From NCBI GenBank assembly GCA_036272915.1, contig DATAXV010000150.1, positions 1 through 42,573 on the forward strand: a stretch of 42,573 nucleotides of DNA. Reading direction: 5' to 3'. Position 1 is the stretch's first letter. Each line of letters opens with the position of its first letter. This DNA comes from DATAXV01 sp036272915 (GTDB taxonomy: Bacteria > Chloroflexota > Dormibacteria > Dormibacterales > Dormibacteraceae). Positions 33,720 to 41,379 of the stretch are shown in pieces. Position numbers and translations under genes: made by a program. The notes beneath the pieces are model-generated. The model was not told the origin of the DNA. It did not search any database and saw only the letters and a program-made list of their open reading frames with translations.

Positions 33720-34735
33720 GCGATCTCACCAACGGCGCCAGGCCGACCGTCGTCGTCCTGGTGCCGGAGCCGACGCGGACCGAGGTGCTGGGCACCTCCT
33801 TCGCCACCAGCCTGGGCGCGCTGGCCGACGTTCGGCTGGCGGAGGGATCGCCAGCCGGCTGGGACCTCCCAGCCCTGATCGACGGCGTCGACGCCGCCGT
33901 GACCGGATGGGGCACCCCCTCCCTCACCGACTCCCTTCGCCAGAGCGGCGGGCACCCCCGCCTGATCGCGCACACGGCGGGCAGCATCCGGCAGCTGCTC
34001 CCGGTCGACGAGATCGGGGCCCGGTTCCGGGTCAGCCACGCCGCCGCCGTCATCGCCGACGCCGTCGCCGAGTTCGTGATCCTCGAGGCCCTGGCCGACC
34101 TGCGCGGTCTGGCCAGGCTCGACGCCGAGATGAAGCGGGGCGTGCCCTGGAGGTCGATGCGCGAGCAGCGCTCGAGCCGCCTGCTCGGCGGGCGCACGGT
34201 CGGGGTCATCGGTGCCGGGCGCGTCGGTCGGGCGGTGATCAGGCTGCTTCGCGCCTTCGGCGCGCGCGTGCTGGTCGCCGATCCGTCGCTGGAACCGGAA
34301 CGGATCCGGGCGCTCGACGTCGAGCCCCGGGACATCCCGACACTGCTCGCGGAGAGCGATATCGTCAGCCTCCACGCGCCGGTCCTGCCTGAGACCAGGG
34401 GCATGATCGGAGCCCGCGAGCTCTCCCTGATGCGGGATGGGACGCTCTTCATCAACACCGCCCGCGCGGTCCTGGTCGACGAGCCGGCGCTCCGGGCCGA
34501 ACTCCGTTCGGGGCGGATCCGGGCTGCGCTCGACGTCTTCTGGGCGGAGCCGCTGCCGGTCGACGACGAACTCAGGAGCCTCCCCAACATCGTCCTCTCG
34601 CCCCACAGCGCGGGCCACTCGGTCGACACCTGGGCGCGCCAGGGCGAGGCGATGGTGGAGGAGGTGCTGCGCTTCCTGCGGGGAGAGCCGCTGGAGTACG
34701 AGGTGACCGCGGACATGGTCGCGCTCATGGCCTGA
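33716..34735 (+). CDS. D-2-hydroxyacid dehydrogenase family protein
   Basis: This is a 339-aa member of the D-isomer-specific 2-hydroxyacid dehydrogenase family. The Rossmann motif GAGRVG is at 166-171 with D189 at the strand end (NAD preference). Catalytic R250 (INTARAV), E278 (FWAEPLP) and H297 (LSPHSAG) are all present. It should interconvert a 2-hydroxy acid and a 2-keto acid. The GTG start at 33716 overlaps the SDR stop by 4 nt. With the SDR it suggests two sequential redox steps on a sugar-acid-like intermediate. Confidence 0.92.
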   Translation: MSDLTNGARPTVVVLVPEPTRTEVLGTSFATSLGALADVRLAEGSPAGWDLPALIDGVDAAVTGWGTPSLTDSLRQSGGHPRLIAHTAGSIRQLLPVDEIGARFRVSHAAAVIADAVAEFVILEALADLRGLARLDAEMKRGVPWRSMREQRSSRLLGGRTVGVIGAGRVGRAVIRLLRAFGARVLVADPSLEPERIRALDVEPRDIPTLLAESDIVSLHAPVLPETRGMIGARELSLMRDGTLFINTARAVLVDEPALRAELRSGRIRAALDVFWAEPLPVDDELRSLPNIVLSPHSAGHSVDTWARQGEAMVEEVLRFLRGEPLEYEVTADMVALMA

Positions 34736-34751
34736 CCAAGGAGAGAGGGAG

Positions 34752-36161
34752 ATGACGTTGCCCGAGTTCAGCCCCCGGCTGGGGGACCGGATGGACCTGG
34801 CCGAGAAGCGACGGCTGCTGCTGCGCTTCCACTGGATCGAGATGGAGATCATGGAGATCCTCTCCTCCTGGTCCGAGACCATGGTCCACATCCCGGTTCG
34901 CGCCGGGATTGGCCGTCAGATGTTCGAGCAGGCGCTGAACGTCGAGTCGATCGCCTGGGCCCTGCGCAACCAGCGCCACATGGGGCGCGTCGGCGCCTCC
35001 CGGGCGCCCAGCGACGAGTTCGTCCGCCACTGCGAGCGCCTCCACGCCCTGGAGACGCCCGCGCACCGCCTGATCGGGATGTACGGCGTGCTGCTACCGG
35101 CCCTGGTCGCGGCCGAGCGCGCCTACCTGGACGCCACCGACCGCCTCGCCGACGGCAACGCCGTCGCCGCCCTGGACCTCTGCCTGCGCCACCACGCCGA
35201 CCAGATGGCGTGGGCGGAGCGGATGCTGGCGATGCTGCAGGCGGGCGACGCCGAGCGCCGCGCCGGGGCGGACGTCATGCGGGCACAGCAACTCTCCCTG
35301 GTCGATGGCGGCGGCATCGACGCCGACGGGGCGCCGGCCTGGCATCTCCCCTACGCCGGCTGGCCGGAGCCGGAGGAGGTCCGTGCCGTCCGCGCCGAGC
35401 GGCCGACCGCGGTCGGCCAGTGGCATACCTCGGGGCACCGGTACCGGAAGAACGTGTTCGACCACGGCGTGACGAAGCTCCGGTGGGACGGGCGCTTCTC
35501 CTACGCGGAGTCACCCCGGGATCTGGAGTCGGGGGCGGACCCCGAGTCGAGGGACGCGCTCGTCTTCTGGCTCCACGGCCTCTTCCACGGCGAGTGCCAG
35601 ACCGTCGACCGGATGGGCTGGCTGATCGTCGACTTCCCCGACCTGCCCTGGCCGATGCGGAGGGACATGGCCCAGCAGGCGGCGGAGGAGGCGCGCCACA
35701 TCCAGATCGTTGCCCAGCTCATCGAAGGGCTAGGCGGTCACCTCGGCGACCATCCCTTCATCCCCTACTTCGGCCACCTGCGGCGCGACCACCACCACCC
35801 GGTCGCCCACATGATCATGGGCAACATCATGGGCGAGGGCGCCGCCGCCGCCCAGACCAACGAGGCGCTCCGGTACACCTCGGGCTGGGGCAACGCCTGG
35901 CTCACGCACGGGCTGGAGCACCTCTCTGGCGACGAGACCGTCCACGTCAGCTTCGGCAAGGACTGGGGCACCCGCCTCTCCCAGCTCGACCCGGCGGCCT
36001 ACTGGGAGGAGGGTAGGAGCAGCGCCCACGACGCCGCCAAAGCGGTGACCGACGCCCAGGCCGCCTTCGGCATGGAGCCGGACCGCGACGCGCTACTGAC
36101 CCGGGTCGACCGGGAGTTCGCGGCGCTGGTCAGAGACCGGAGCGCGGCCGCGACGCGGTGA
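34752..36161 (+). CDS. Two-part ferritin-like diiron-carboxylate protein (DUF455-like C-terminal half)
   Basis: This 469-aa, mostly helical protein has a C-terminal half (about 265-410) with the four-helix diiron pattern: E281 (FHGECQ), E313xxH316 (EEARH), E362 (MGEGAA) and E395xxH398 (DETVH). The spacing and the DETVHVSFG ending resemble DUF455/ferritin-like proteins. The N-terminal half (20-165) is also helical and rich in paired Glu/His (HWIEMEIMEI, HHADQMAWAERM) and may be a degenerate second bundle. Possible roles are oxygenase, oxidase or iron handling. It is the last gene of the operon; AGGAGAGAGGGAG precedes ATG 34752. It is convergent with gltA. Confidence 0.75.
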   Translation: MTLPEFSPRLGDRMDLAEKRRLLLRFHWIEMEIMEILSSWSETMVHIPVRAGIGRQMFEQALNVESIAWALRNQRHMGRVGASRAPSDEFVRHCERLHALETPAHRLIGMYGVLLPALVAAERAYLDATDRLADGNAVAALDLCLRHHADQMAWAERMLAMLQAGDAERRAGADVMRAQQLSLVDGGGIDADGAPAWHLPYAGWPEPEEVRAVRAERPTAVGQWHTSGHRYRKNVFDHGVTKLRWDGRFSYAESPRDLESGADPESRDALVFWLHGLFHGECQTVDRMGWLIVDFPDLPWPMRRDMAQQAAEEARHIQIVAQLIEGLGGHLGDHPFIPYFGHLRRDHHHPVAHMIMGNIMGEGAAAAQTNEALRYTSGWGNAWLTHGLEHLSGDETVHVSFGKDWGTRLSQLDPAAYWEEGRSSAHDAAKAVTDAQAAFGMEPDRDALLTRVDREFAALVRDRSAAATR

Positions 36162-36194
36162 CCCGAGCCCGGACGCCCGCCGCCCGGGACTGGG

Positions 36195-37523
36195 TCAGCG
36201 GGGCGCCGTGTAGGTCAGGCCGCGCGGCCCGGTGTAGATCTGGCGCGGCCGGGCCAGCTTGCCGTCCTTGTCGTCGAGCAGCTCCAGCCAGTGAGCGCAC
36301 CAGCCGGGCGTGCGGCCGACGGCGAAGAGGAGCGTGAACATCTCCGGGGGCAGGCCCAACGCCTCGTAGATGAGGCCGGAGTAGAAGTCGACGTTGGGGT
36401 AGAGCTTCCGGTCGACGAAGTAGGAGTCCGCGAGCGCGATCCGCTCCAGCTCCAGAGCGATGTCGAGCAGCGGGTTCACGCCGGTGACCTCGAAGACCTG
36501 CTGCGCGGTCCGCTGGATCACCTTGGCCCTGGGATCGTACGACTTGTAGACCCGGTGGCCGAAGCCCATCAGGCGCCGGCGGTGGTTCTTCACCTCGTCG
36601 ATGAAGGCGGGGACGTTCTCCTTCGAGCCGATCTCGCGGAGCATGAGCAGGACCGCCTCGTTGGCCCCGCCGTGGAGGGGACCGGAGAGGGCGGCGGCAC
36701 CGCCGGCCAGGCTGGTGTAGGGATCGGACTCGGCCGAGGCGACGCTGCGGACGGCGCTGGTGCTGCAGTTCTGCTCGTGGTCGGCGTGGAGCAGGAAGAG
36801 AACGTCGAGGGCCTTCTCGAGGACCGGGTCGGGGCGCCAGTCAGGCCCATCGGAGAAGAGCTCGGTGAGGAAGCGGCCAGGGTAGCTGAGGCCACGACCG
36901 GCACGGAGCAGCGCGTCGCCCCGAAAGGCGTGGAAGGCGGCGGCGGCCAGCGTCGGCATCTGCGCGATCAGGCGCACCGCCTGGGTCTCGTTGGACTGGT
37001 GGTCGTCGAGCCGGCAGGCCTCGGGATGGAAGGCGCCGAGGCCGGCGATGGCGGCGATGAGGATGCTCATCGGGCGGGCGCCCTCGGGGTACCGCGAGAT
37101 CGAGTCGAGCAGCTCCTGCGGCACCTCGCTCTGGTCGGCGATGCGCGCCTCCCAGGCCTTCAGCTCGGTGGCGCTGGGCAGCGCCCCCTTGATCAGCAGG
37201 TGGGCGACCTCGAGGAAGCCAGCGCCCTGGGCCAGCGGCTCGATCGGGTAGCCGCGGTACTCCAGGATGCCCCTGTCGCCGTCGATGAAGGTGATGGCGC
37301 TCCGGCAGGCGGCGGTGTTGGTGAAGCCCGGATCGTAGGCGAGGAGCCCGAAGTCCTCCTCATCGACCCGGATCTTGCGCAGGTCCATCGCCGTGACGGC
37401 GCCATCCTGAATCGGCATGCGGTACGGCGAGCCGGTGCGCAGATCGGTGACGGCCAGCCCCTCCTCGGTCCCAGCGGCGTTTCCGTGACCGAGGGTGGCG
37501 CCCCCTACCTGCTTACCTTCCAT
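36195..37523 (-). CDS. gltA: Citrate synthase (GltA type)
   Basis: This 442-aa type II citrate synthase condenses oxaloacetate and acetyl-CoA in the TCA cycle. Active-site His residues lie in HADHEQNCSTSAVR and GPLHGGANEAVL, the catalytic Asp in YPNVDFYSG, and the substrate-binding block is GFGHRVYKSYDPRAK. The start was set at ATG 37523 (MEGKQVGG), which follows a GGGAGG site at 9-nt spacing; the open frame continues upstream into the divergent gene without similarity. The N-terminal extension to about residue 45 is as expected for GltA. It shares an 87-bp intergenic region with the HTH-citrate-synthase gene. Confidence 0.96.
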   Translation of the reverse strand: MEGKQVGGATLGHGNAAGTEEGLAVTDLRTGSPYRMPIQDGAVTAMDLRKIRVDEEDFGLLAYDPGFTNTAACRSAITFIDGDRGILEYRGYPIEPLAQGAGFLEVAHLLIKGALPSATELKAWEARIADQSEVPQELLDSISRYPEGARPMSILIAAIAGLGAFHPEACRLDDHQSNETQAVRLIAQMPTLAAAAFHAFRGDALLRAGRGLSYPGRFLTELFSDGPDWRPDPVLEKALDVLFLLHADHEQNCSTSAVRSVASAESDPYTSLAGGAAALSGPLHGGANEAVLLMLREIGSKENVPAFIDEVKNHRRRLMGFGHRVYKSYDPRAKVIQRTAQQVFEVTGVNPLLDIALELERIALADSYFVDRKLYPNVDFYSGLIYEALGLPPEMFTLLFAVGRTPGWCAHWLELLDDKDGKLARPRQIYTGPRGLTYTAPR

Positions 37524-37566
37524 CTCGGCGAAACCTCCCGATTCATTGACAGGAATTCTCACTAGC

Positions 37567-37596
37567 TTGACATGTTGAGCGGACAGTCGCCATATT
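37567..37596 (+). promoter_or_regulatory. Promoter of the HTH-citrate synthase gene
   Basis: A consensus TTGACA (37567-37572) and CATATT (37591-37596) are 18 bp apart. Transcription would begin near 37603, only about 8 nt before ATG 37611, which lacks a Shine-Dalgarno site, so the mRNA is nearly leaderless. A second TTGACA lies 21 bp upstream (37546-37551). Confidence 0.6.
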
Positions 37597-37609
37597 GATC
37601 GCGGATCAA
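37595..37609. promoter_or_regulatory. Perfect palindrome TTGATC-gcg-GATCAA, candidate operator
   Basis: A 15-bp dyad with perfect 6-bp arms overlaps the -10 box and +1 of the promoter just described and ends one base before the start codon. Binding here would block transcription of the HTH-citrate synthase gene and could also affect divergent gltA. The natural candidate ligand protein is the HTH fusion itself. Confidence 0.6.
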
Positions 37610-37610
37610 C

Positions 37611-38831
37611 ATGGAGCAGAGTACCGCACCTGAAGGAGGGCTCACGACGGAGGAGGCGGCGAACCTCCTCGGCGTGAAGCCGGCCACGCTCTACGCCTAC
37701 GTCAGCCGGGGCCTGCTGGCCCGCCGGCGGGGGTTGGACGGGCGCAGCCGGTTCGCCGCCGAGGACGTCGAGCGCCTGCGCCAGCGGGGCCGTCCGACCG
37801 CCGCCACCCGCGGGCAGCACATCACCATCGAGTCGGCGATCACGACGGTGGAGGACGACGCCATCTACCTCCGCGGCCGCGACGTGCTCGAGGTCGCATC
37901 CTCGCTGCGCTTCGAGGAGGCGGCGGAGTGGCTGTGGACCGGGCACGAGGGCGCGGTCCAGCCCTGGCGCACCGACCCCGGGGCGGCCCGGACCGGCGAG
38001 GCGGTCCAGGCGGCGCTGCCCGCCGACGTCCTCCCCCTCGACCGTCTGCGGGTGACGGCGGCGGCGATCGCGCCGACCGACCCCATGCGCTACGACACCG
38101 GCGAGGAGGCGGTCCGGGTCACCGGCCGGCGCCTGATCAGCGCCCTGGTCGACACCCTCCCCCCGCTCGGCGAGGAGCCGGTCGAGGCGGGGCTCAGCGC
38201 CAGGCTCTGGAGCCGGCTCGGCCCGTCGCCGGCGACGCCGGACCTGATCCGGTTGCTCGACTCCGCCCTGGTCCTGCTGCTCGACCACGAGCTCAGCATC
38301 TCCACGCTGTCGGCGCGGATGGCGGCCTCGGTGCTGGCCGACCCATACTCCGTGGTCTCGGTCGGGCTCTCCGCGCTGGGCGGGCCGCTGCACGCGGTCA
38401 ACTCGCTGGCCGCCGAGGACCTGCTCGCCGAGGTCTCCGAGCCGGAACGAGCGACCTGGACCATCGGCGAGCGCCTGCGGCGCGGCGACCGGCTCCCCGG
38501 GTTCGGTCACCAGCTCCATCCCTCCGGCGATCCGCGGGCCAGCTTCCTGCTCGGGCGGCTGCGGAGCACGGTCGGGTCACAGGAGACGCTGGCCGTGGTC
38601 GGCGCCATCCTCGACGCCACCACCGAGCGCGGCCTGCCCGCCGCCAACATCGACTTCGCCCTGGCCGCGCTGTCCCGCACCTGCGGGATGCTCCGCGGCG
38701 CCAGCGAGGCGATCTTCGGCCTGGCCCGGGCGGCCGGCTGGATCGCCCACGCGCTCGAGGTCTACGCCGGCGACCTGGACATGCGGCCCCAGGTCATCTA
38801 CGTGGGGGCGCCGGTCGTACCCGAGCGCTGA
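37611..38831 (+). CDS. Helix-turn-helix/citrate-synthase fusion protein
   Basis: This 406-aa protein has an N-terminal MerR/excisionase-type DNA-binding domain (about 11-58, LTTEEAANLLGVKPATLYAYVSRG then RSRFAAEDVERL) followed by a citrate-synthase fold. The enzyme residues are kept: H226 (LDHELSI), H261 (GGPLHAV), H300 (GFGHQLHPSGDPRA) and D348 (NIDFAL). It may therefore be an active citrate or methylcitrate synthase that also binds DNA, or a sensor of acetyl-CoA/oxaloacetate regulating gltA. Proteins of this architecture are known by annotation in high-GC bacteria, but their function is not established as far as I know. Probably a leaderless mRNA. Confidence 0.88.
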   Translation: MEQSTAPEGGLTTEEAANLLGVKPATLYAYVSRGLLARRRGLDGRSRFAAEDVERLRQRGRPTAATRGQHITIESAITTVEDDAIYLRGRDVLEVASSLRFEEAAEWLWTGHEGAVQPWRTDPGAARTGEAVQAALPADVLPLDRLRVTAAAIAPTDPMRYDTGEEAVRVTGRRLISALVDTLPPLGEEPVEAGLSARLWSRLGPSPATPDLIRLLDSALVLLLDHELSISTLSARMAASVLADPYSVVSVGLSALGGPLHAVNSLAAEDLLAEVSEPERATWTIGERLRRGDRLPGFGHQLHPSGDPRASFLLGRLRSTVGSQETLAVVGAILDATTERGLPAANIDFALAALSRTCGMLRGASEAIFGLARAAGWIAHALEVYAGDLDMRPQVIYVGAPVVPER

Positions 38832-38840
38832 GACCGGGGA

Positions 38841-39317
38841 TCAGCCGGGCGCCGGAGCCCGCTGCCTGCCCCCAGACCAGATCCCGAGCAGGAAGGCGAT
38901 GCTGAAGGGGATCGCCACCAGGGTGAGCATCCAGAGGATGCAGAGCGCGGTGGCGACGCCGGCGGCCCACGCCCGCTCCAGGGTCAGCCCGATGCAGGCC
39001 AGCACCTGCAGCAGCAGGACCAGCGCGAAGTAGCCGACGAGCAGCGCCGCCGTCACCCGCCACTGCTCGGGGGTGCCGCCCATCTGCGCGGCGTCATGGC
39101 GCGCGTCCGGCCAGATGCTGATGCAGGCCACCGCCATGAGCAGCGGGACCGCGGTGCCGAGCCAGAGCAGGATCGGCACCCAGGAACGTGGCGGCCGCCT
39201 CGCGCTGGGACCGCTGGGGTTGCGCCGTGGTCCCGCGGGGTTTCCCATGTCGGTGCCGCAGCGTGCGCAGAACCGGGCGCGCTCCGGCAGCTCGAGTCCA
39301 CATTGCGGGCAGTTCAC
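38841..39317 (-). CDS. Zinc-ribbon membrane protein, unknown function
   Basis: This 158-aa protein has an N-terminal zinc ribbon (C3xxC6 and C17xxC20, in the CPQCGLEL...CARCGTDM form), a basic Pro-rich linker, then three hydrophobic segments (about 47-69, 89-110 and 117-145). Such zinc-ribbon membrane proteins are common and mostly uncharacterised. GTG 39317 (VNCPQCG) was chosen because GAGG lies 5 nt upstream and the zinc ribbon begins there; upstream in-frame sequence is low-quality. It is convergent with the HTH-citrate synthase gene. Confidence 0.75.
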   Translation of the reverse strand: MNCPQCGLELPERARFCARCGTDMGNPAGPRRNPSGPSARRPPRSWVPILLWLGTAVPLLMAVACISIWPDARHDAAQMGGTPEQWRVTAALLVGYFALVLLLQVLACIGLTLERAWAAGVATALCILWMLTLVAIPFSIAFLLGIWSGGRQRAPAPG

Positions 39318-39838
39318 GGTGGCCTCATTCTGGCCCCCCAGCCGACCCCGGCGCAGCGTTCGGGTATGCCCGACAACGTCAGCCCGGTGGTTGACGGGAT
39401 TCCGGCGCGGAAGCTCACCCCCGGATGACGGGCCGACCGCGACCGGGCGCGTACCCTCCCCGGTCAGGTAGGTCATCGAGGCGAGCTGGTCGGGAGCGCG
39501 ATTCCTCTACGAGTCGGCTCCTGCGACCTTTTCGGAGCATCCGATGTCGGGCTACAGTTTGGCCCTCAGCCCTCAGCTACCGGCCGATCGAGCGCGTCCG
39601 GTGGCGCCTCGGCGGCGGCACCACCCGCACCTCGGCGCTCGGCGGGGAGAGCTTCTGCCTCTTCGGCGGGGGAGGAGTTCATTTCGCTCCCGCAGCCGAG
39701 GGCAACTGCCCCTGACCTGGGGGACCGCCGGAGCCTGAGCCCCTCGTCGCCGCCGCGAGGCGAACCCGATCACGGGGGAGCACCCCTCAGCCGACCGGAT
39801 GCGGGCCGGCGAACCGGGATCGGATAGCATGTGTCGCT
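39318..39838. other. Gene-free stretch of about 520 bp
   Basis: No ORF here has convincing coding character; the candidates are Arg-rich shadows on either strand. I see no tRNA or clear terminator. The only hints are TAGCAT (39825-39830), which could be a -10 box for the gene at 39839, and a short CCCTCAG duplication near 39567. It may be the shared upstream region of two divergent genes. Confidence 0.4.
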
Positions 39839-40387
39839 ATGGTTCGGGGCCTTCAGCACCTTCTGGCCCGAGCCGCGAGCCTGGCCTCGGTCGATCTTCC
39901 CCGCTTCCTCGCCGTGCTTGGCGGAGCCGGGGCATGCGCTGGGCTCTTCCTGGCCGGTGTCTACGCCTGGGGCAACCTCCACCAGACGGATGGTGACCGG
40001 GTCGCTGTGGTCACACCGCACCGGACATCGCGGCCGACCCCTCCAGCGGCTTCGCCCCGGCCGGAGCCGCCAGCTCCCGAGCCGACATCCGCTCCTCCCT
40101 CCGGTCCGGCCCCCCTCCGCTCGCCCGCACCGGGTGAATCGGTGCTGGCCGACCGCCCCGCCGCCATCGCCACCACAGGCTCCGGCGCTCACCCCGCGGT
40201 GACCACGCAGGAGCCGCAGCCCGCCCGCGCCTCGTCGGCGCCACCCGCGCCGTCACCTTTGCCGGCACCACCCGTGGTCCCGGCCATCGCACCGGTGACC
40301 GCTCCCACCCCGCCCGGCTTCACCCCGGCACCGATCTCCGTCGGCCTGGATCTGGCGGGCCTGCTCGACATCCAGCTCAGCCTCTGA
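39839..40387 (+). CDS. Single-pass membrane protein with Pro/Ala-rich exterior
   Basis: This 182-aa protein has a short basic N-terminus, one membrane helix (about 23-44, FLAVLGGAGACAGLFLAGVYAW) and a long Pro/Ala/Ser/Thr-rich extracytoplasmic region (about 62-160). The C-terminus ends GLDLAGLLDIQLSL, a hydrophobic amphipathic stretch that could bind a partner. Codon bias and topology support a real gene; function unknown. The tail resembles those of the glycosyltransferase at 54 and the sigma partner at 18895 in composition only. ATG 39839 has no clear Shine-Dalgarno site. Confidence 0.65.
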   Translation: MVRGLQHLLARAASLASVDLPRFLAVLGGAGACAGLFLAGVYAWGNLHQTDGDRVAVVTPHRTSRPTPPAASPRPEPPAPEPTSAPPSGPAPLRSPAPGESVLADRPAAIATTGSGAHPAVTTQEPQPARASSAPPAPSPLPAPPVVPAIAPVTAPTPPGFTPAPISVGLDLAGLLDIQLSL

Positions 40388-40810
40388 TCAAGACCCTCCT
40401 GGTGACGCCCGAAGCGAGCTCCATCGCCCACACCTCCACGAGCTCCGCACACGGCCGACTATGGCTCCCTGGACGTATCCCGGCGAAGCCTGGCCTACCG
40501 CCACGGCAGCTCACCGCTCTCTCGGCCAAGCTCTACGAGGGACTTGAGCGTGCCAAGCTGGTGGCGCACGCCATCGCCCGCGCCCGCAGGGCGTGAAGCC
40601 CTCCGCCAAGGAGTTTGGGGTCCTGGAGGCACTGCGCGAGCGAGTTCGGCCGGACGACGCTATGTCGGCTACAGCTGCCCCGGCGAACCGCAGACGATCA
40701 AACTTGACCCATCGCGGTTATCGGACCCTGAACAGACCGAGACTTAGTCAATCCTGAGCGGGAACCTACGGCAAGGACGGTCGCACGTCTTACCCGCCGC
40801 AAGTTGATTG
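40388..40810. other. Gene-poor junction between high-GC and lower-GC DNA
   Basis: No convincing gene. Weak frames (for example 40402-40596) lack family similarity. The sequence is still GC-rich up to about 40700 and then becomes visibly more mixed, marking the boundary of the right-hand island. I see no direct repeat or tRNA that would serve as an attachment site. Confidence 0.4.
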
Positions 40811-40839
40811 TTGACAAGAAGCCAAGATCTCGGTATACA
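40811..40839 (+). promoter_or_regulatory. Strong sigma-70-type promoter of the right-end island
   Basis: A consensus TTGACA (40811-40816) and TATACA (40834-40839) are separated by exactly 17 bp. Transcription should begin near 40846, giving a leader of about 60 nt before the gene at 40907. Confidence 0.75.
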
Positions 40840-40906
40840 TGATTGAACCCCCAACGGAAAGGTCGCAAGGAGCGTGAGGACATAAGTCAACTGAGGAGTT
40901 GAGACT

Positions 40907-41245
40907 ATGCTAAGGGCGAAGTTGGCGGACTGGGCTGTCGACACCTATGAGCGGGGTTTGAATGGTCAGATCACGGGCGATCGTAGCTCTATCTTTGAAG
41001 ATCTGCGGCAGAAGCTTATAGATCGACTGCAAGGCGACAGAGCGTCAGAGGCGGCATTACTAGCGATTGACATAGGTCGATGCGAACAGGGTACGCATCA
41101 AGCCCTGGCAAGGGAAGTCACCTACTACCTCGACGTGGACGCTGTGTTCAGGGACTCACTCACACTGCTGCAGAAACACTTTCAGGAAGAGCCTGAAAAT
41201 GTTCTTCGCCGATTGGCAGAGGCGCTCGCACCCGGGCGCCACTGA
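40907..41245 (+). CDS. Small helical protein, unknown; first gene of polyglycine-peptide pair
   Basis: This 112-aa acidic, mostly helical soluble protein (LRAKLADWAVDTYERGL, then FEDLRQKLIDRL, then a C-terminal VFRDSLTLLQKHFQEEPENVLRRLAEAL) has no recognised domain. Its layout loosely recalls small adaptor-like helical modules found next to signalling or defence effectors, but this is only an impression. AGGAG lies 8 nt before ATG 40907 and a consensus promoter lies upstream. Codon use includes AT-ending codons (for example cta, ata, gat), unlike the rest of the window, supporting recent acquisition. A 30-aa polyglycine ORF begins one base after its stop. Confidence 0.75.
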   Translation: MLRAKLADWAVDTYERGLNGQITGDRSSIFEDLRQKLIDRLQGDRASEAALLAIDIGRCEQGTHQALAREVTYYLDVDAVFRDSLTLLQKHFQEEPENVLRRLAEALAPGRH

Positions 41246-41246
41246 T

Positions 41247-41339
41247 ATGGTCCACTCAAAAGCGCGCGGCGCTGACGGAGGCGGCGGTGGCGGTGGCGGT
41301 GGCGGGAGCCACACACCGCCTCTGCCTTATTCCTCATAA
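41247..41339 (+). CDS. Polyglycine micropeptide (30 aa)
   Basis: ATG 41247 opens a 30-codon frame: MVHSKARGAD, then ten consecutive Gly (11-20), then SHTPPLPYSS and TAA. It starts one base after the stop of the 112-aa gene (TGA-T-ATG), an arrangement that favours re-initiation. Gly codons are mixed (GGA, GGC, GGT, GGG), although part is a GGCGGT repeat. It is too short for ordinary gene finders. A second micropeptide of similar design sits next to the other island gene. Expression is not shown; a chance ORF over a GC microsatellite is the alternative. Confidence 0.5.
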   Translation: MVHSKARGADGGGGGGGGGGSHTPPLPYSS

Positions 41340-41379
41340 GAGTAGTGGCGGCTGCGACTCCGCTTACGCGTGACGATTC

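Noticed and set aside
39425..39715. 96-aa plus-strand frame in the gap before 39839
   Set aside because: Arg/Ser-rich, no start signal, no similarity; looks like non-coding GC-rich DNA.
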